DNA of 64,000 bases from Chitinophaga polysaccharea. Lineage in GTDB: Bacteria > Bacteroidota > Bacteroidia > Chitinophagales > Chitinophagaceae. The stretch is taken from contig NZ_CABFVU010000001.1 of assembly GCF_902150045.1 (NCBI RefSeq), forward strand, positions 1,736,001 through 1,800,000. The letters are read 5' to 3'. Positions 28,819 to 37,842 of the stretch are shown here, piece after piece. The notes beneath the pieces are model-generated. The model was not told the DNA's origin, did no database searches, and saw nothing but the letters and a program-made list of their open reading frames with translations. The position numbers and the translations under genes are program-made. Every line of letters begins with the position of its first letter. Positions within the stretch are counted from its first letter, which is position 1.

Positions 28819-30309
28819 ATGACAGAGCAGCAAACACCGTTCCTTTCGCTGGAACATATCACCGTGAGGTATCTCGACAAAACATTATTCAATACCCTCA
28901 CCTGGCAGATCAACAAAGGAGAGCAATGGGCTGTAACAGGCCCCAGTGGCTCTGGTAAAACAGCCCTGCTGAATACCATTCTCGGTAAGTTTAACATTAT
29001 CAACGGAAGTATCCATCACCACTTCTATGATGAATGGTGCCGGCAACATACCATCACAGATCCCTGGTTCAATTACCGTAACCTGGTAGCCCTGGTAGGC
29101 CATCATCATACCTTCCTCAACCTCTCTAACACCACTACTGATTTCTATTATCAGCAGCGCTTCAACAGCATGGATGCAGATAATTCACCTACCGTAATGG
29201 AATACCTGGAGCTGACCGAAGTACCGGCATTACTTCAGCCTCTGCGTATTGCCCCGTTGATGGAAAAACGGCTCATTAAATTGTCAAATGGCGAAACCCG
29301 CCGGGTGATGATTGCCCGCGCCCTCATCCAGCAACCGCAACTGCTTATGCTGGACAACCCTTATATCGGGCTGGATGTACAGGCCAGGAAAGATTTCAGC
29401 GCCATGATCAACGAAATCATTACCGGTGGCGCAACGGTAATACTGGCCACCGCTCCCCAGGAAATACCGGAACATATCACCCACGTACTCACACTGGAAA
29501 ACGGGGCAATAACCGGTAAGTATACCCGCAGCGAATTTATAAAGTTGCCGTTACCCGCTGTAACGGAAATACCATTGCCGGAAATGGAAGCCGAAAAAAT
29601 TGCCGCACTGGTACAGAACAGTCCTCACAACCAGTTCGAGACGATTGTGCGCATGGAAGACATTCACATTAAATACGGTGAAAACACTATCCTGAACGGC
29701 ATCAACTGGACAGTAAAGCCCAACGATAAATGGGCATTGCTGGGCCCCAACGGCGCGGGAAAATCAACACTGCTAAGCCTTGTGAACGGCGACAATCCCC
29801 AGGCCTATGCCAATAAGCTCTGGCTGTTCGACCGGAAACGCGGAAGCGGCGAAAGCATCTGGGATATCAAGAAAAAAATAGGCTTCGTATCACCAGAACT
29901 GCATCAATACTTCACCTCCCGTGATAACTGCCTCCAGGTGGTTTGTTCCGGCTTCTCTGATGTAATTGGCAGCACGCGGCCGGCTACCTCCGGGCAACAA
30001 CAGGTGGCCCGTGACTGGATGAGCGTTCTGAATATCGCGGATCATGAAAAAACACCCTTCAAACAGGTGCCCGAAAGCGCACAGCGCCTAACCCTGCTGG
30101 CCCGTGCTCTCGTTAAAAACCCGCCGCTGCTGATCTTTGATGAACCCTGCCAGGGACTTGACGCCCGTCAAAAAATACATTTCAAAAAAGTAATAGAACA
30201 ACTTTGTGAACATATGCCGGTAACCCTCATCTTTGTAACCCACTACGAAGATGAGCTGCCCTCCTGTGTTGATAAGTTCCTCCGCCTGAACAAAGGCGAA
30301 ATGGCGTAG
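28819..30309 (+). CDS. ModF-like twin-ATPase ABC protein
   Basis: A 496-residue soluble protein with two ABC ATPase domains. Walker A motifs are GPSGSGKT at 41-48 and GPNGAGKS at 309-316. Signature regions are LSNGETRRVMIARAL and, in the second half, the degenerate VPESAQRLTLLARAL. The segment RKRGSGESIWDIKKKIG is characteristic of ModF/PhrA proteins. There is no membrane domain and no neighbouring permease or substrate-binding gene, so the protein is not an obvious importer component. ModF is encoded near molybdate transport genes in E. coli but its role is poorly defined. Long inverted repeat C starts 8 bp after the stop. Confidence 0.85.
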   Translation: MTEQQTPFLSLEHITVRYLDKTLFNTLTWQINKGEQWAVTGPSGSGKTALLNTILGKFNIINGSIHHHFYDEWCRQHTITDPWFNYRNLVALVGHHHTFLNLSNTTTDFYYQQRFNSMDADNSPTVMEYLELTEVPALLQPLRIAPLMEKRLIKLSNGETRRVMIARALIQQPQLLMLDNPYIGLDVQARKDFSAMINEIITGGATVILATAPQEIPEHITHVLTLENGAITGKYTRSEFIKLPLPAVTEIPLPEMEAEKIAALVQNSPHNQFETIVRMEDIHIKYGENTILNGINWTVKPNDKWALLGPNGAGKSTLLSLVNGDNPQAYANKLWLFDRKRGSGESIWDIKKKIGFVSPELHQYFTSRDNCLQVVCSGFSDVIGSTRPATSGQQQVARDWMSVLNIADHEKTPFKQVPESAQRLTLLARALVKNPPLLIFDEPCQGLDARQKIHFKKVIEQLCEHMPVTLIFVTHYEDELPSCVDKFLRLNKGEMA

Positions 30310-30316
30310 GATTGAC

Positions 30317-30523
30317 GCGGATTTTGTCTGACTCAGGATTAAACTGATTACGCTGATTACGCTGATTTGATTTTGTAATGTGATTTTAAAGATTTGGGGA
30401 GATTTAAGCGGATATTCACTTAAATCTCCCCAAATCATTTTAAATCCAAAGTAATCAAATCAGCGTAATCAGCGTAATCAGTTTAATCCTGAGTCAGACA
30501 AAATCCGCATCGCCGAAGGCGAT
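30317..30523. repeat. Long inverted repeat C with nested apical hairpin
   Basis: Outer arms 30317-30372 and 30453-30508 are perfectly complementary over 56 nt. A nested perfect 18-bp hairpin (30391-30408 with 30419-30436) occupies the centre and contains GGGGAGATTTAAG. The left arm holds 9-bp units CTGATTACG (30344), CTGATTACG (30353) and CTGATTTGA (30362). A small GCC-GAA-GGC hairpin follows at 30509-30523, matching the outermost segment of copy B. The element lies between the ModF-like gene and the alpha-2-macroglobulin gene, which read in the same direction. Confidence 0.93.
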
Positions 30524-30586
30524 CCCCCACGTTTGGATAAAATTCCCGACATTCGCAGCTAGTTGATCACCTAATCTGCTTTCCTG

Positions 30587-33500
30587 ATGCACCCAACAAA
30601 AAGGCTTACTGCTGTAGCAGCATTGTTTTTATTCCTCGCTACCCTGTTTGTGATCAGTGGTTGCCGTACGGCGAAAAAAGAAATGAACCCGGAATTTGCC
30701 AAATATATTGAGGCATATACGGCAGGTATCATTTCCAAACAAAGCGCTATTCGTGTTCACCTCACCTCACAGACGAATATAACTCATACCCAGAATGAGC
30801 CGCTGGAGAAGGAAGTATTCGACTTTTCTCCGTCCATCAAAGGGAAGGCCTACTGGATTGATGCCACCACCATCGAGTTCAGACCGGATGAAAACCTGCA
30901 GCCTGGTAAAAAGTATGAAGCCAACTTTAAACTCGGGAAAATACTGGATGTGCCAAAGGAGCTCAAATCATTCGATTTTGAATTTAAGATCATCAAGCCA
31001 TCCTTCTCCATAGAAAATTTCGGTCTGAAAGCCAGTACCAATAATACTCTCGACCGCATGACCCTCACCGGCGCCATCTATACGGCCGATGTGGAAGATC
31101 CCCAGGCGATCGAAAAAATACTCAGCGCACAATATGCCGGTAAAGGCCTGCCCGTCACCTGGCAGCACAATGCCACAGAACGCACTTCCCGGTTTACCAT
31201 CGCCAATATTGCCCGCGCCAATATTGCCCGTAACCTGGAACTGAATTGGAACGGCAGCTCCCTGAAAGTGGACAATACCGGGAAAAACACCATCGAGGTA
31301 CCCGCTATTGGCGACTTTAAAGTAATGGATGTAAAAGCGCTCTCCGACCCGGAACAACACCTGCTGGTACAATTCTCCGACCCGGTAAGCATGGCCCAGA
31401 CCCTGGAAGGCCTTATTGGCATCAGCGGGCAAAGCGACCTACGCTACACCATCGATGGCAGCGAGGTAAGCGTGTATGCACCGGTACGACTGGAAGGAAA
31501 TTACAACGTAATAGTAAACGAAGGCGTTATCAACATCACTGATAAACGGTTAGGAAAAACTTTCAGCGCCAACGTTAACTTTGAAAATACTTTGCCCGGT
31601 GTAAGCATCCCCGGCAAAGGTGTGATCCTGCCGGAAAGCAATAAACTGGTAATGCCGTTTGAAGCGGTGAACCTCAACGCTGTAGATGTTTCCATCATAA
31701 AGATCTATGAAAACAATGTACCGCAATACCTGCAGCGGAACGACCTTGATGGCAGCCAGGAACTACGGCGTGTAGCCAAGCCCGTAGTAGAAAAAACAAT
31801 CCGCCTGGATGGAGACAAATCAGTAAACCTGCATAAGAAAAACCGCTTCTTCCTCGACCTGGATAAGATGCTGCGTACAGAACCCGGCGCTATTTACCGC
31901 ATCACTATTGGCTTCCGGAAGTCGTACGCAATGACCGCCTGCTCCGCCGATACCACTCAGGACAGCGACAACGCTTCTTCCGATGAAGAAGGAGAAGAAG
32001 AATATTATTATGGGGGAGAAAAGATCGATGATGATGATTCCTTCTGGCAGCGTTACGACAGCTACTATCCATACGGCTACAACTGGGACCGCCGTAATGA
32101 TGCCTGTTCCAACTCTTACTACAGTAAAGATAAATGGGCTTCCCGCAATATCATTTCTTCCAATATAGGCCTCATTGCCAAAAGAGGAAACGACAACAGC
32201 ATGCTGGTAGCAGTAACGGATATACGCGATACCAAGCCACTTATAGGCGTAGAGCTGGAACTGCTCGACTACCAGAACCAGGTGATATTTAAAACAAAAA
32301 GTGACGGGGAAGGCCTTGCTTCCTTTGATCTGAAACGCAAGCCTTACCTGCTCATTGCCAAAAAAGAAAATGAAAGAGGTTATCTTAAACTGGACGACGG
32401 AAGCTCTCTCCCGTTAAGCCGGTTTGACGTAAAAGGAGAAGAAGTGCAAAACGGTATCAAAGGCTTCCTGTATGGCGAACGTGGCGTATGGCGCCCCGGC
32501 GATTCCGTTTATCTTACTTTTATTCTGGAAGATAAAGGAGAGAAATTACCGGCAGACCATCCTGTTTCACTGGAATTATACAATCCCAAAGGTCAATTGT
32601 ATAAACGCATCAATCAACATGAAGGTCTGAACGGTTTTTACAGCTTTGCTACCGCTACTGCCCCGGACGATCCTACAGGCAATTGGGTGGCCAAAGTAAA
32701 AGTAGGTGGCGCCACTTTCCAGAAAAACGTGCGTATTGAAACCGTGAAGCCGAACCGGCTTAAAATAAAAATGGATTTTGGCAGCACTACATCCCTGTCG
32801 AAAGGCAGCGCCACCGGCAACCTATCGGCCATGTGGCTGTTTGGCGCTACTGCGCAACACCTGAAAGCCAAAGTAGATGTGTCGCTGGTACAGCAAAGCA
32901 CCAGCTTCCCCAAATTCAGCGATTACTCCTTCGATGATCCCGTCACTCATTTCGATGCGGAAAATAAAACCATCTTTGAAGGCCCGCTGAGCGAAAGCGG
33001 CAGCGCCCCTGTGAATGCAGACATACAACTCGGTAAAGTGGCGCCCGGGCAACTGAAGGCAAACTTCGAAGTAAAAGTATTTGAACCCGGAGGCGATTTC
33101 AGTATCGATCACTTCTCCATGCCTTATAATCCTTTCACTTCCTACGCAGGTTTACGTATCCCGGCGGGCGACCGTACCACGGGTATGTTGCTCACCGATC
33201 GCGCGCATACCATCGACCTGGTGGATGTAGACGGTAACGGCAATCTTACTGCCGGCAGCCGTGAAGTACAGGTAGAGCTCTACAAGATCAAATGGAGATG
33301 GTGGTGGGATGAAGGCGAGCAGGATGACTACTCCAACTTTACGCAAGACAGCTATAACCAGCTGCTGAGCAAAGAAACCGTTACCCTGCAAAATGGTAAA
33401 GGCAAATGGGACCTGCGTGTTAACTCGCCCGATTGGGGCAGGTACCTGATCAGGGTGAAAGACCTTCAGAGCGGGCATACAGCAGGTAAAGCCGTGTACA

Positions 33501-36172
33501 TCGACTGGCCCGGATGGGCGGAAAGGATGCAGAAAGACAACCCCGCGGAAGCATCTATGCTGGTGTTTACGTCTGACAAACAAACCTATAAAACCGGCGA
33601 TGACATTAACCTCACTATCCCAAGCAGTGAAGGCGGCCGCGGGCTGATCAGCATTGAGTCCGGCAGTAAAGTGCTGAAAACATACTGGATCACCACCAAA
33701 CAAGGTCAGACCACCTTTAAGTTCAAGGCGGAAAAGAACATGACGCCTAATATATACATAAACGTTAGTTTGCTGCAACCACATGCACAAACCCTCAACG
33801 ATCTCCCGATCCGTATGTATGGCACCATTCCCATTTCCATTGAAGATCCGGGCACTATCCTGAAACCGGTGATCAGCATGGCCGATAAACTGAAACCGGA
33901 AACGGAAGCCAGCATCACAGTAAGTGAGGGCAGCGGCAAACCAATGACCTACACCATCGCCATTGTGGATGAAGGACTGCTGGATCTTACCCGTTTTAAA
34001 ACACCGGATCCTCACAATGCATTTTATGCAAGGGAAGCCCTTGGTGTAAAAACCTGGGACTTGTTCGACTACGTGATAGGTGCATGGGGAGCGGATATGG
34101 ACCGTATACTGAGTATTGGCGGTGATGAAGGACTGGATAAAAATGCAGGTGGCGCCAAGGCAAACCGCTTCAAGCCCGTAGTAAAATATATGGGCCCCTT
34201 CTACCTGAAAACAGGACAAAAGCAAACACATAAATTCAAGCTGCCGCCTTACATTGGTTCGGTAAAAGCAATGGTAGTAGCCGGCCAGGATGGCGCTTAC
34301 GGTACAGCCGAAAAAGTAGTGGCAGTAAAGAAACCTCTAATGCTGCTTACTACCGCTCCACGTGTGCTGGGGCCATCGGAAACCATCCAGGTACCGGTGA
34401 CGGTGTTTGGCCTGGAACCCAATATCCGCAATGTGAATGTTAGCTTAAGCACCAGCCCCCTGCTGGAAATAGTAGGCGAACAAACCAAAGCGGTCACCTT
34501 CTCTCAGCCCGGCGAACAGATTGTTTATTTCGATGTAAAAGTACGCCCACAAACAGGTATCGCTAAAATAAAAGTAATAGCCAGCAGTGGAGCGGAAAAA
34601 GCAGAAGAAAATATAGAACTGAATGTGAGGAACCCTAACCCGGTGATCACAAATATTATAGAAAATACACTGGAAGGCAACAACAGCTGGCAATCGGCCT
34701 TTAGCCCGGTAGGCATGGCCGGCACCAATTCCGGCGTGCTGGAAGTATCCACCATTCCATCCCTCAACCTGGGCAAGCGCCTGCGGTTCCTGATAGAATA
34801 TCCGCATGGCTGTATTGAACAAACCACTTCCGGCGTGTTCCCGCAACTGGTATTGAATCAGCTCATGGACCTGAAAGAAAGTGAGCGTGCACAGGTAGAC
34901 CGTAACGTGAAAGCGGGTATCAACAGGCTGAAAAGCTTCCAGACTTCCGATGGCGGTTTCAGCTACTGGCCTGGTGAAGGTAACTCCGACGAGTGGGGCA
35001 CCAACTATGGAGGCCACTTCCTCATAGAAGCACAGGCACAGGGCTATACCCTTCCGGCTGGATTACTGGATCAATGGAAGAAATACCAGCGGAATAAAGC
35101 CGGTACCTGGGCGCCCAGTACCCTTAACTTTTATGGTGGAGATCTTACACAGTCGTACCGTCTCTATCTCCTGGCACTTGCCAAATCTCCGGAACTGGGC
35201 GCCATGAACCGGTTAAAGGAATTCAAATATCTGTCGGCCCCGGCCAAATGGCGGCTGGCAGCGGCTTATAAACTTGCCGGTCAGCCGGAAGTGGCCAACT
35301 CCCTTGTACAGGGCCTCACTACCGACGTGAAAGCATATACGCAGCTTGGCGGCACCTTTGGCTCCGACCTGCGCGACAGGGCCATGATCCTTGAAACGCT
35401 CACCATCATGGGACAACGTAACCGTGCCAATGAACTGGTGAAGCAGATCGCAGCACAGCTATCGCAAAACGATCAATGGTATAGCACACAAACAACCGCT
35501 TATTCCCTGATAGCAGTTGCAAAGTATTGCGGTAATAACAAGGGAGGCAGCAAGATGAATTTTACGTACACCCTGAACGGCGCCAAAGGCAATGTGAACG
35601 GGCAGTCGTTTGTTACGCAGATCCCCATAACCTTCAATGGGGCTGCAGGAAATATCAGTCTCCGGAATAACGGGCAGAATGTATTATATGTGCGGCTGAT
35701 TCTCCAGGGGCAACCCGATGCCGGCCAGGAACCGGTTGCTACCAATAACCCGGATGTATTGGGCATGCAGGTAAGCTACAGCACCCGCGATGGCAAACCG
35801 CTTGATCCGGCTACACTACGGCAGGGAAGCGACTTTATGGCCACCGTAACTCTTACCAATCCAGGGAAAAGAGGTTATTACGAACAGATGGCCTTGTCGC
35901 AGATCTTCCCTTCAGGATGGGAAATACTGAATACCCGCCTGATGGAAAACGACAGCGCCTTCCACTCCTCACCAGCTACGTACATGGATATACGTGACGA
36001 TAGGGTATATACTTATTTCAACATAGAAGAAAACAAAAAACGCACTTACAATGTATTGCTGAATGCGGCTTACCTGGGCAGGTATTATTTGCCGGCTACA
36101 TCCTGCGAAGCCATGTATGATAATACCATACATGCTTTTTCACCAGGCAGGTGGGTAGAAGTAGTGAAGTAA
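30587..36172 (+). CDS. Alpha-2-macroglobulin family lipoprotein
   Basis: An 1861-residue lipoprotein (lipobox VISGC near residue 26) of the bacterial alpha-2-macroglobulin type, thought to trap proteases in the periplasm. Macroglobulin-like domains fill the N-terminal 1300 residues. The thioester motif is intact: PHGCIEQTTS with the cysteine at residue 1409, followed by the helical thioester domain (SFQTSDGGFSYWPGEG) and a C-terminal receptor-like sandwich. An acidic, Tyr-rich insert lies at about 460-510. In enterobacteria the homologue YfhM is paired with PbpC; here pbpC follows after an inserted opposite-strand gene. The protein is longer than E. coli YfhM (1653). Confidence 0.93.
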   Translation: MHPTKRLTAVAALFLFLATLFVISGCRTAKKEMNPEFAKYIEAYTAGIISKQSAIRVHLTSQTNITHTQNEPLEKEVFDFSPSIKGKAYWIDATTIEFRPDENLQPGKKYEANFKLGKILDVPKELKSFDFEFKIIKPSFSIENFGLKASTNNTLDRMTLTGAIYTADVEDPQAIEKILSAQYAGKGLPVTWQHNATERTSRFTIANIARANIARNLELNWNGSSLKVDNTGKNTIEVPAIGDFKVMDVKALSDPEQHLLVQFSDPVSMAQTLEGLIGISGQSDLRYTIDGSEVSVYAPVRLEGNYNVIVNEGVINITDKRLGKTFSANVNFENTLPGVSIPGKGVILPESNKLVMPFEAVNLNAVDVSIIKIYENNVPQYLQRNDLDGSQELRRVAKPVVEKTIRLDGDKSVNLHKKNRFFLDLDKMLRTEPGAIYRITIGFRKSYAMTACSADTTQDSDNASSDEEGEEEYYYGGEKIDDDDSFWQRYDSYYPYGYNWDRRNDACSNSYYSKDKWASRNIISSNIGLIAKRGNDNSMLVAVTDIRDTKPLIGVELELLDYQNQVIFKTKSDGEGLASFDLKRKPYLLIAKKENERGYLKLDDGSSLPLSRFDVKGEEVQNGIKGFLYGERGVWRPGDSVYLTFILEDKGEKLPADHPVSLELYNPKGQLYKRINQHEGLNGFYSFATATAPDDPTGNWVAKVKVGGATFQKNVRIETVKPNRLKIKMDFGSTTSLSKGSATGNLSAMWLFGATAQHLKAKVDVSLVQQSTSFPKFSDYSFDDPVTHFDAENKTIFEGPLSESGSAPVNADIQLGKVAPGQLKANFEVKVFEPGGDFSIDHFSMPYNPFTSYAGLRIPAGDRTTGMLLTDRAHTIDLVDVDGNGNLTAGSREVQVELYKIKWRWWWDEGEQDDYSNFTQDSYNQLLSKETVTLQNGKGKWDLRVNSPDWGRYLIRVKDLQSGHTAGKAVYIDWPGWAERMQKDNPAEASMLVFTSDKQTYKTGDDINLTIPSSEGGRGLISIESGSKVLKTYWITTKQGQTTFKFKAEKNMTPNIYINVSLLQPHAQTLNDLPIRMYGTIPISIEDPGTILKPVISMADKLKPETEASITVSEGSGKPMTYTIAIVDEGLLDLTRFKTPDPHNAFYAREALGVKTWDLFDYVIGAWGADMDRILSIGGDEGLDKNAGGAKANRFKPVVKYMGPFYLKTGQKQTHKFKLPPYIGSVKAMVVAGQDGAYGTAEKVVAVKKPLMLLTTAPRVLGPSETIQVPVTVFGLEPNIRNVNVSLSTSPLLEIVGEQTKAVTFSQPGEQIVYFDVKVRPQTGIAKIKVIASSGAEKAEENIELNVRNPNPVITNIIENTLEGNNSWQSAFSPVGMAGTNSGVLEVSTIPSLNLGKRLRFLIEYPHGCIEQTTSGVFPQLVLNQLMDLKESERAQVDRNVKAGINRLKSFQTSDGGFSYWPGEGNSDEWGTNYGGHFLIEAQAQGYTLPAGLLDQWKKYQRNKAGTWAPSTLNFYGGDLTQSYRLYLLALAKSPELGAMNRLKEFKYLSAPAKWRLAAAYKLAGQPEVANSLVQGLTTDVKAYTQLGGTFGSDLRDRAMILETLTIMGQRNRANELVKQIAAQLSQNDQWYSTQTTAYSLIAVAKYCGNNKGGSKMNFTYTLNGAKGNVNGQSFVTQIPITFNGAAGNISLRNNGQNVLYVRLILQGQPDAGQEPVATNNPDVLGMQVSYSTRDGKPLDPATLRQGSDFMATVTLTNPGKRGYYEQMALSQIFPSGWEILNTRLMENDSAFHSSPATYMDIRDDRVYTYFNIEENKKRTYNVLLNAAYLGRYYLPATSCEAMYDNTIHAFSPGRWVEVVK

Positions 36173-36190
36173 AAAAACATGTAATAAAAG

Positions 36191-36302
36191 AAGAAGCTGT
36201 CTCATAAATAACTTTTACCCGATTTTACTCGGGTACCGGGTGGAGAAAATTTTCGTATATGCGATTCTCACACCCATTAAGTTAGTTATGATACAGCTTC
36301 TT
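36191..36302. repeat. Imperfect inverted repeat between convergent genes (terminator or MITE-like)
   Basis: Arms 36191-36214 and 36279-36302 pair over 24 nt with two mismatches and extend outward with a 1-nt offset. The 64-bp centre includes a CCCGA/TCGGG hairpin. The arm sequence GAAGCTGTCTCATAA resembles insertion-sequence termini, so a small non-autonomous element is possible. A bidirectional terminator role is equally plausible from its position. Confidence 0.6.
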
Positions 36303-36368
36303 TCTTTATCCGGATATATGATGGAGGCTGGCAAATCTGCCGGTCGTAATTTTTGTGTACGGCAAAGA

Positions 36369-37241
36369 TTATCTTTTTAAGAAATCGTGTATCAACGCCG
36401 CTACTTCCTCATGATACTCTTCCAATACAAAATGGCTGCCATCTAACAGGTGTACTTCTGCATCAGGCACATCTTTTTTATAAGCCTCTGCGCCGGGCCA
36501 TGTAAAAATGAGATCATTTTTACCCCATACCACCAGTACCCGTGGCTGATGTGTACGCAGGTATTGCTGCCATTCAGGGTACTTTGGGAAGTTGGTACTA
36601 TAGTTCCGGAAAAGGGCCACCTGTATCATTTCCACACCGGCTCTTGCCATATAGGCATATGCCAGCTCATAGCTGTCGGGGCTCACTGTTTCCGGGGCGG
36701 AAGCGCCCAGCAGATGTCTTTCTTTAATTTTTTCGAAGCTTAGTTTACGTACAATGGCAGCGTCTAATGCTTTTTCATCTCCTGCCTGCCGCAGTGCGCC
36801 GATTTCCTGGACCTCAGGGCCAAGTCCTTCATTATATACATTCGCGTTTTGTATGATCAATGCCTCTACCAGTTCCGGTCTTTTACTAATGATCCTGAAC
36901 CCGATAGGGCCACCGTAATCCTGCAGGTACCAGCTGAATTTTGTTAATCCCAGCTGATCAATAAACTGTTCCATTACCAACGCCAGGTTGTCGAACGTAT
37001 ATTCAAATTCGGCTAACGCCGGGATGCTGCTTTGACCAAATCCGGGATAATCCGGGGCTATTACATGATACCTGTTTGCCAGATCCCGGATCAGGTCGCG
37101 GTACATATGTGAAGTAGACGGGAACCCGTGCAGCAGCAGTATTACAGGTGCATCTGCCAGGCCAGCCTCCCGATAAAAATTATTAAGATTATTAATGGTA
37201 ATTGTTTTGTGCAGAACAGAAGTGGTAGTGAGTGTTTCCAT
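36369..37241 (-). CDS. Alpha/beta hydrolase (haloalkane dehalogenase/epoxide hydrolase type)
   Basis: A 290-residue alpha/beta hydrolase with oxyanion HGFPSTSHMYRDL, the PGFGQS loop, an aspartate nucleophile in WYLQDYGGP (residue 108 counted from this start), an acid near VVWGKNDLIF and catalytic histidine in DGSHFVLEEYH. An Asp nucleophile points to dehalogenase/epoxide-hydrolase chemistry rather than a serine esterase. I choose the start at 37241 (METLTTTS); the upstream ATG at 37262 lies inside a TGTAC-type palindrome that looks like an operator. The gene stands opposite to and between the alpha-2-macroglobulin and pbpC genes and looks like a later insertion. Confidence 0.87.
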   Translation of the reverse strand: METLTTTSVLHKTITINNLNNFYREAGLADAPVILLLHGFPSTSHMYRDLIRDLANRYHVIAPDYPGFGQSSIPALAEFEYTFDNLALVMEQFIDQLGLTKFSWYLQDYGGPIGFRIISKRPELVEALIIQNANVYNEGLGPEVQEIGALRQAGDEKALDAAIVRKLSFEKIKERHLLGASAPETVSPDSYELAYAYMARAGVEMIQVALFRNYSTNFPKYPEWQQYLRTHQPRVLVVWGKNDLIFTWPGAEAYKKDVPDAEVHLLDGSHFVLEEYHEEVAALIHDFLKR

Positions 37242-37253
37242 ATAAATGTTATT

Positions 37254-37366
37254 TTGTACCATTCAGTACATTATTGATTTTAAAAAATACCGTGCCATCA
37301 GCCGGTTATTGTAAAAGTAGTTTACTGGTATAAAGGTATATATTTTACCAATTGGTACAAAATATA
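37254..37366. promoter_or_regulatory. Two related palindromic operators upstream of the hydrolase
   Basis: Site 1 (37256-37271) is TGTAC-N6-GTACA. Site 2 contains the perfect palindrome TACCAATTGGTA (37347-37358) and, on the reverse strand, shares the ATTTTGTACCA half with site 1. Two copies of one motif about 90 bp apart suggest a dimeric repressor of TetR or HxlR type. No intact regulator gene is encoded in the window near them. Confidence 0.45.
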
Positions 37367-37842
37367 TTTTTTATTTATGCAGATAGATAAATTACAGCTA
37401 CAACTAAGAGCCGGAACTTATAACATAGCCCGCTGTAACGCGACTACTCGGCACCTTTGCTGCTCCCGGCGGTATGCTCTTCTGATATTGTTAAACCGGT
37501 TAACTATGTGCAGCGCCGGTAGTGGTAACCGTGAATTACCTGCGTATGCCTTTCAGCTCTCAATGGTATCCGCCTCCGATGCCAATGATCTGTGCGAGGT
37601 AGCCTGTATTAAAACACTGGAAACATTCCTCCGGGTAGATCAACGGATAAACAGAATAAGTTCTATTGCATTACAGATAATGCTCAAACCTTGTGGATTG
37701 CTTAAACAAATTGGCTCTTCCTACCCGGTCACTCCGGAGCCATATATCTTCACAAAATTCTATCTTTCGGGGAATAACAGCCAACCGCACATCAGCTCAA
37801 AACAATCAATTAACCTATCTTTGAACGCGCATAAAAAAAGTA
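37367..37842 (+). other. Region upstream of pbpC with a doubtful 159-codon ORF
   Basis: An open frame runs 37377-37856 (159 codons) and overlaps the pbpC start by 14 bp. Its translation is rich in Ser, Cys, Arg and Asn, has no signal, helix-turn-helix or conserved motif, and resembles no family I know. Its position next to the operators would suit a regulator, but the sequence does not look like one. It may be non-coding, a decayed gene or a very divergent protein. Confidence 0.3.
37816..37823 (+). promoter_or_regulatory. Candidate -7 box for pbpC
   Basis: TATCTTTG matches TAnnTTTG and lies 19 bp before the pbpC ATG at 37843. Confidence 0.4.

Noticed and set aside
30317..30508. Target-site duplication flanking inverted repeat C
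   Set aside because: The flanking bases (left ATTGAC, right ATCGCC) do not form a direct repeat, so insertion cannot be shown from this sequence.
23612..30523. CRISPR array
   Set aside because: The repeats are large inverted repeats with 9-bp internal units, not evenly spaced direct repeats with unique spacers, and no cas gene is present.
33152..34231. Minus-strand 359-codon ORF inside the alpha-2-macroglobulin gene
   Set aside because: Shadow of a conserved large gene; composition rich in Cys, His and Phe with no domain.
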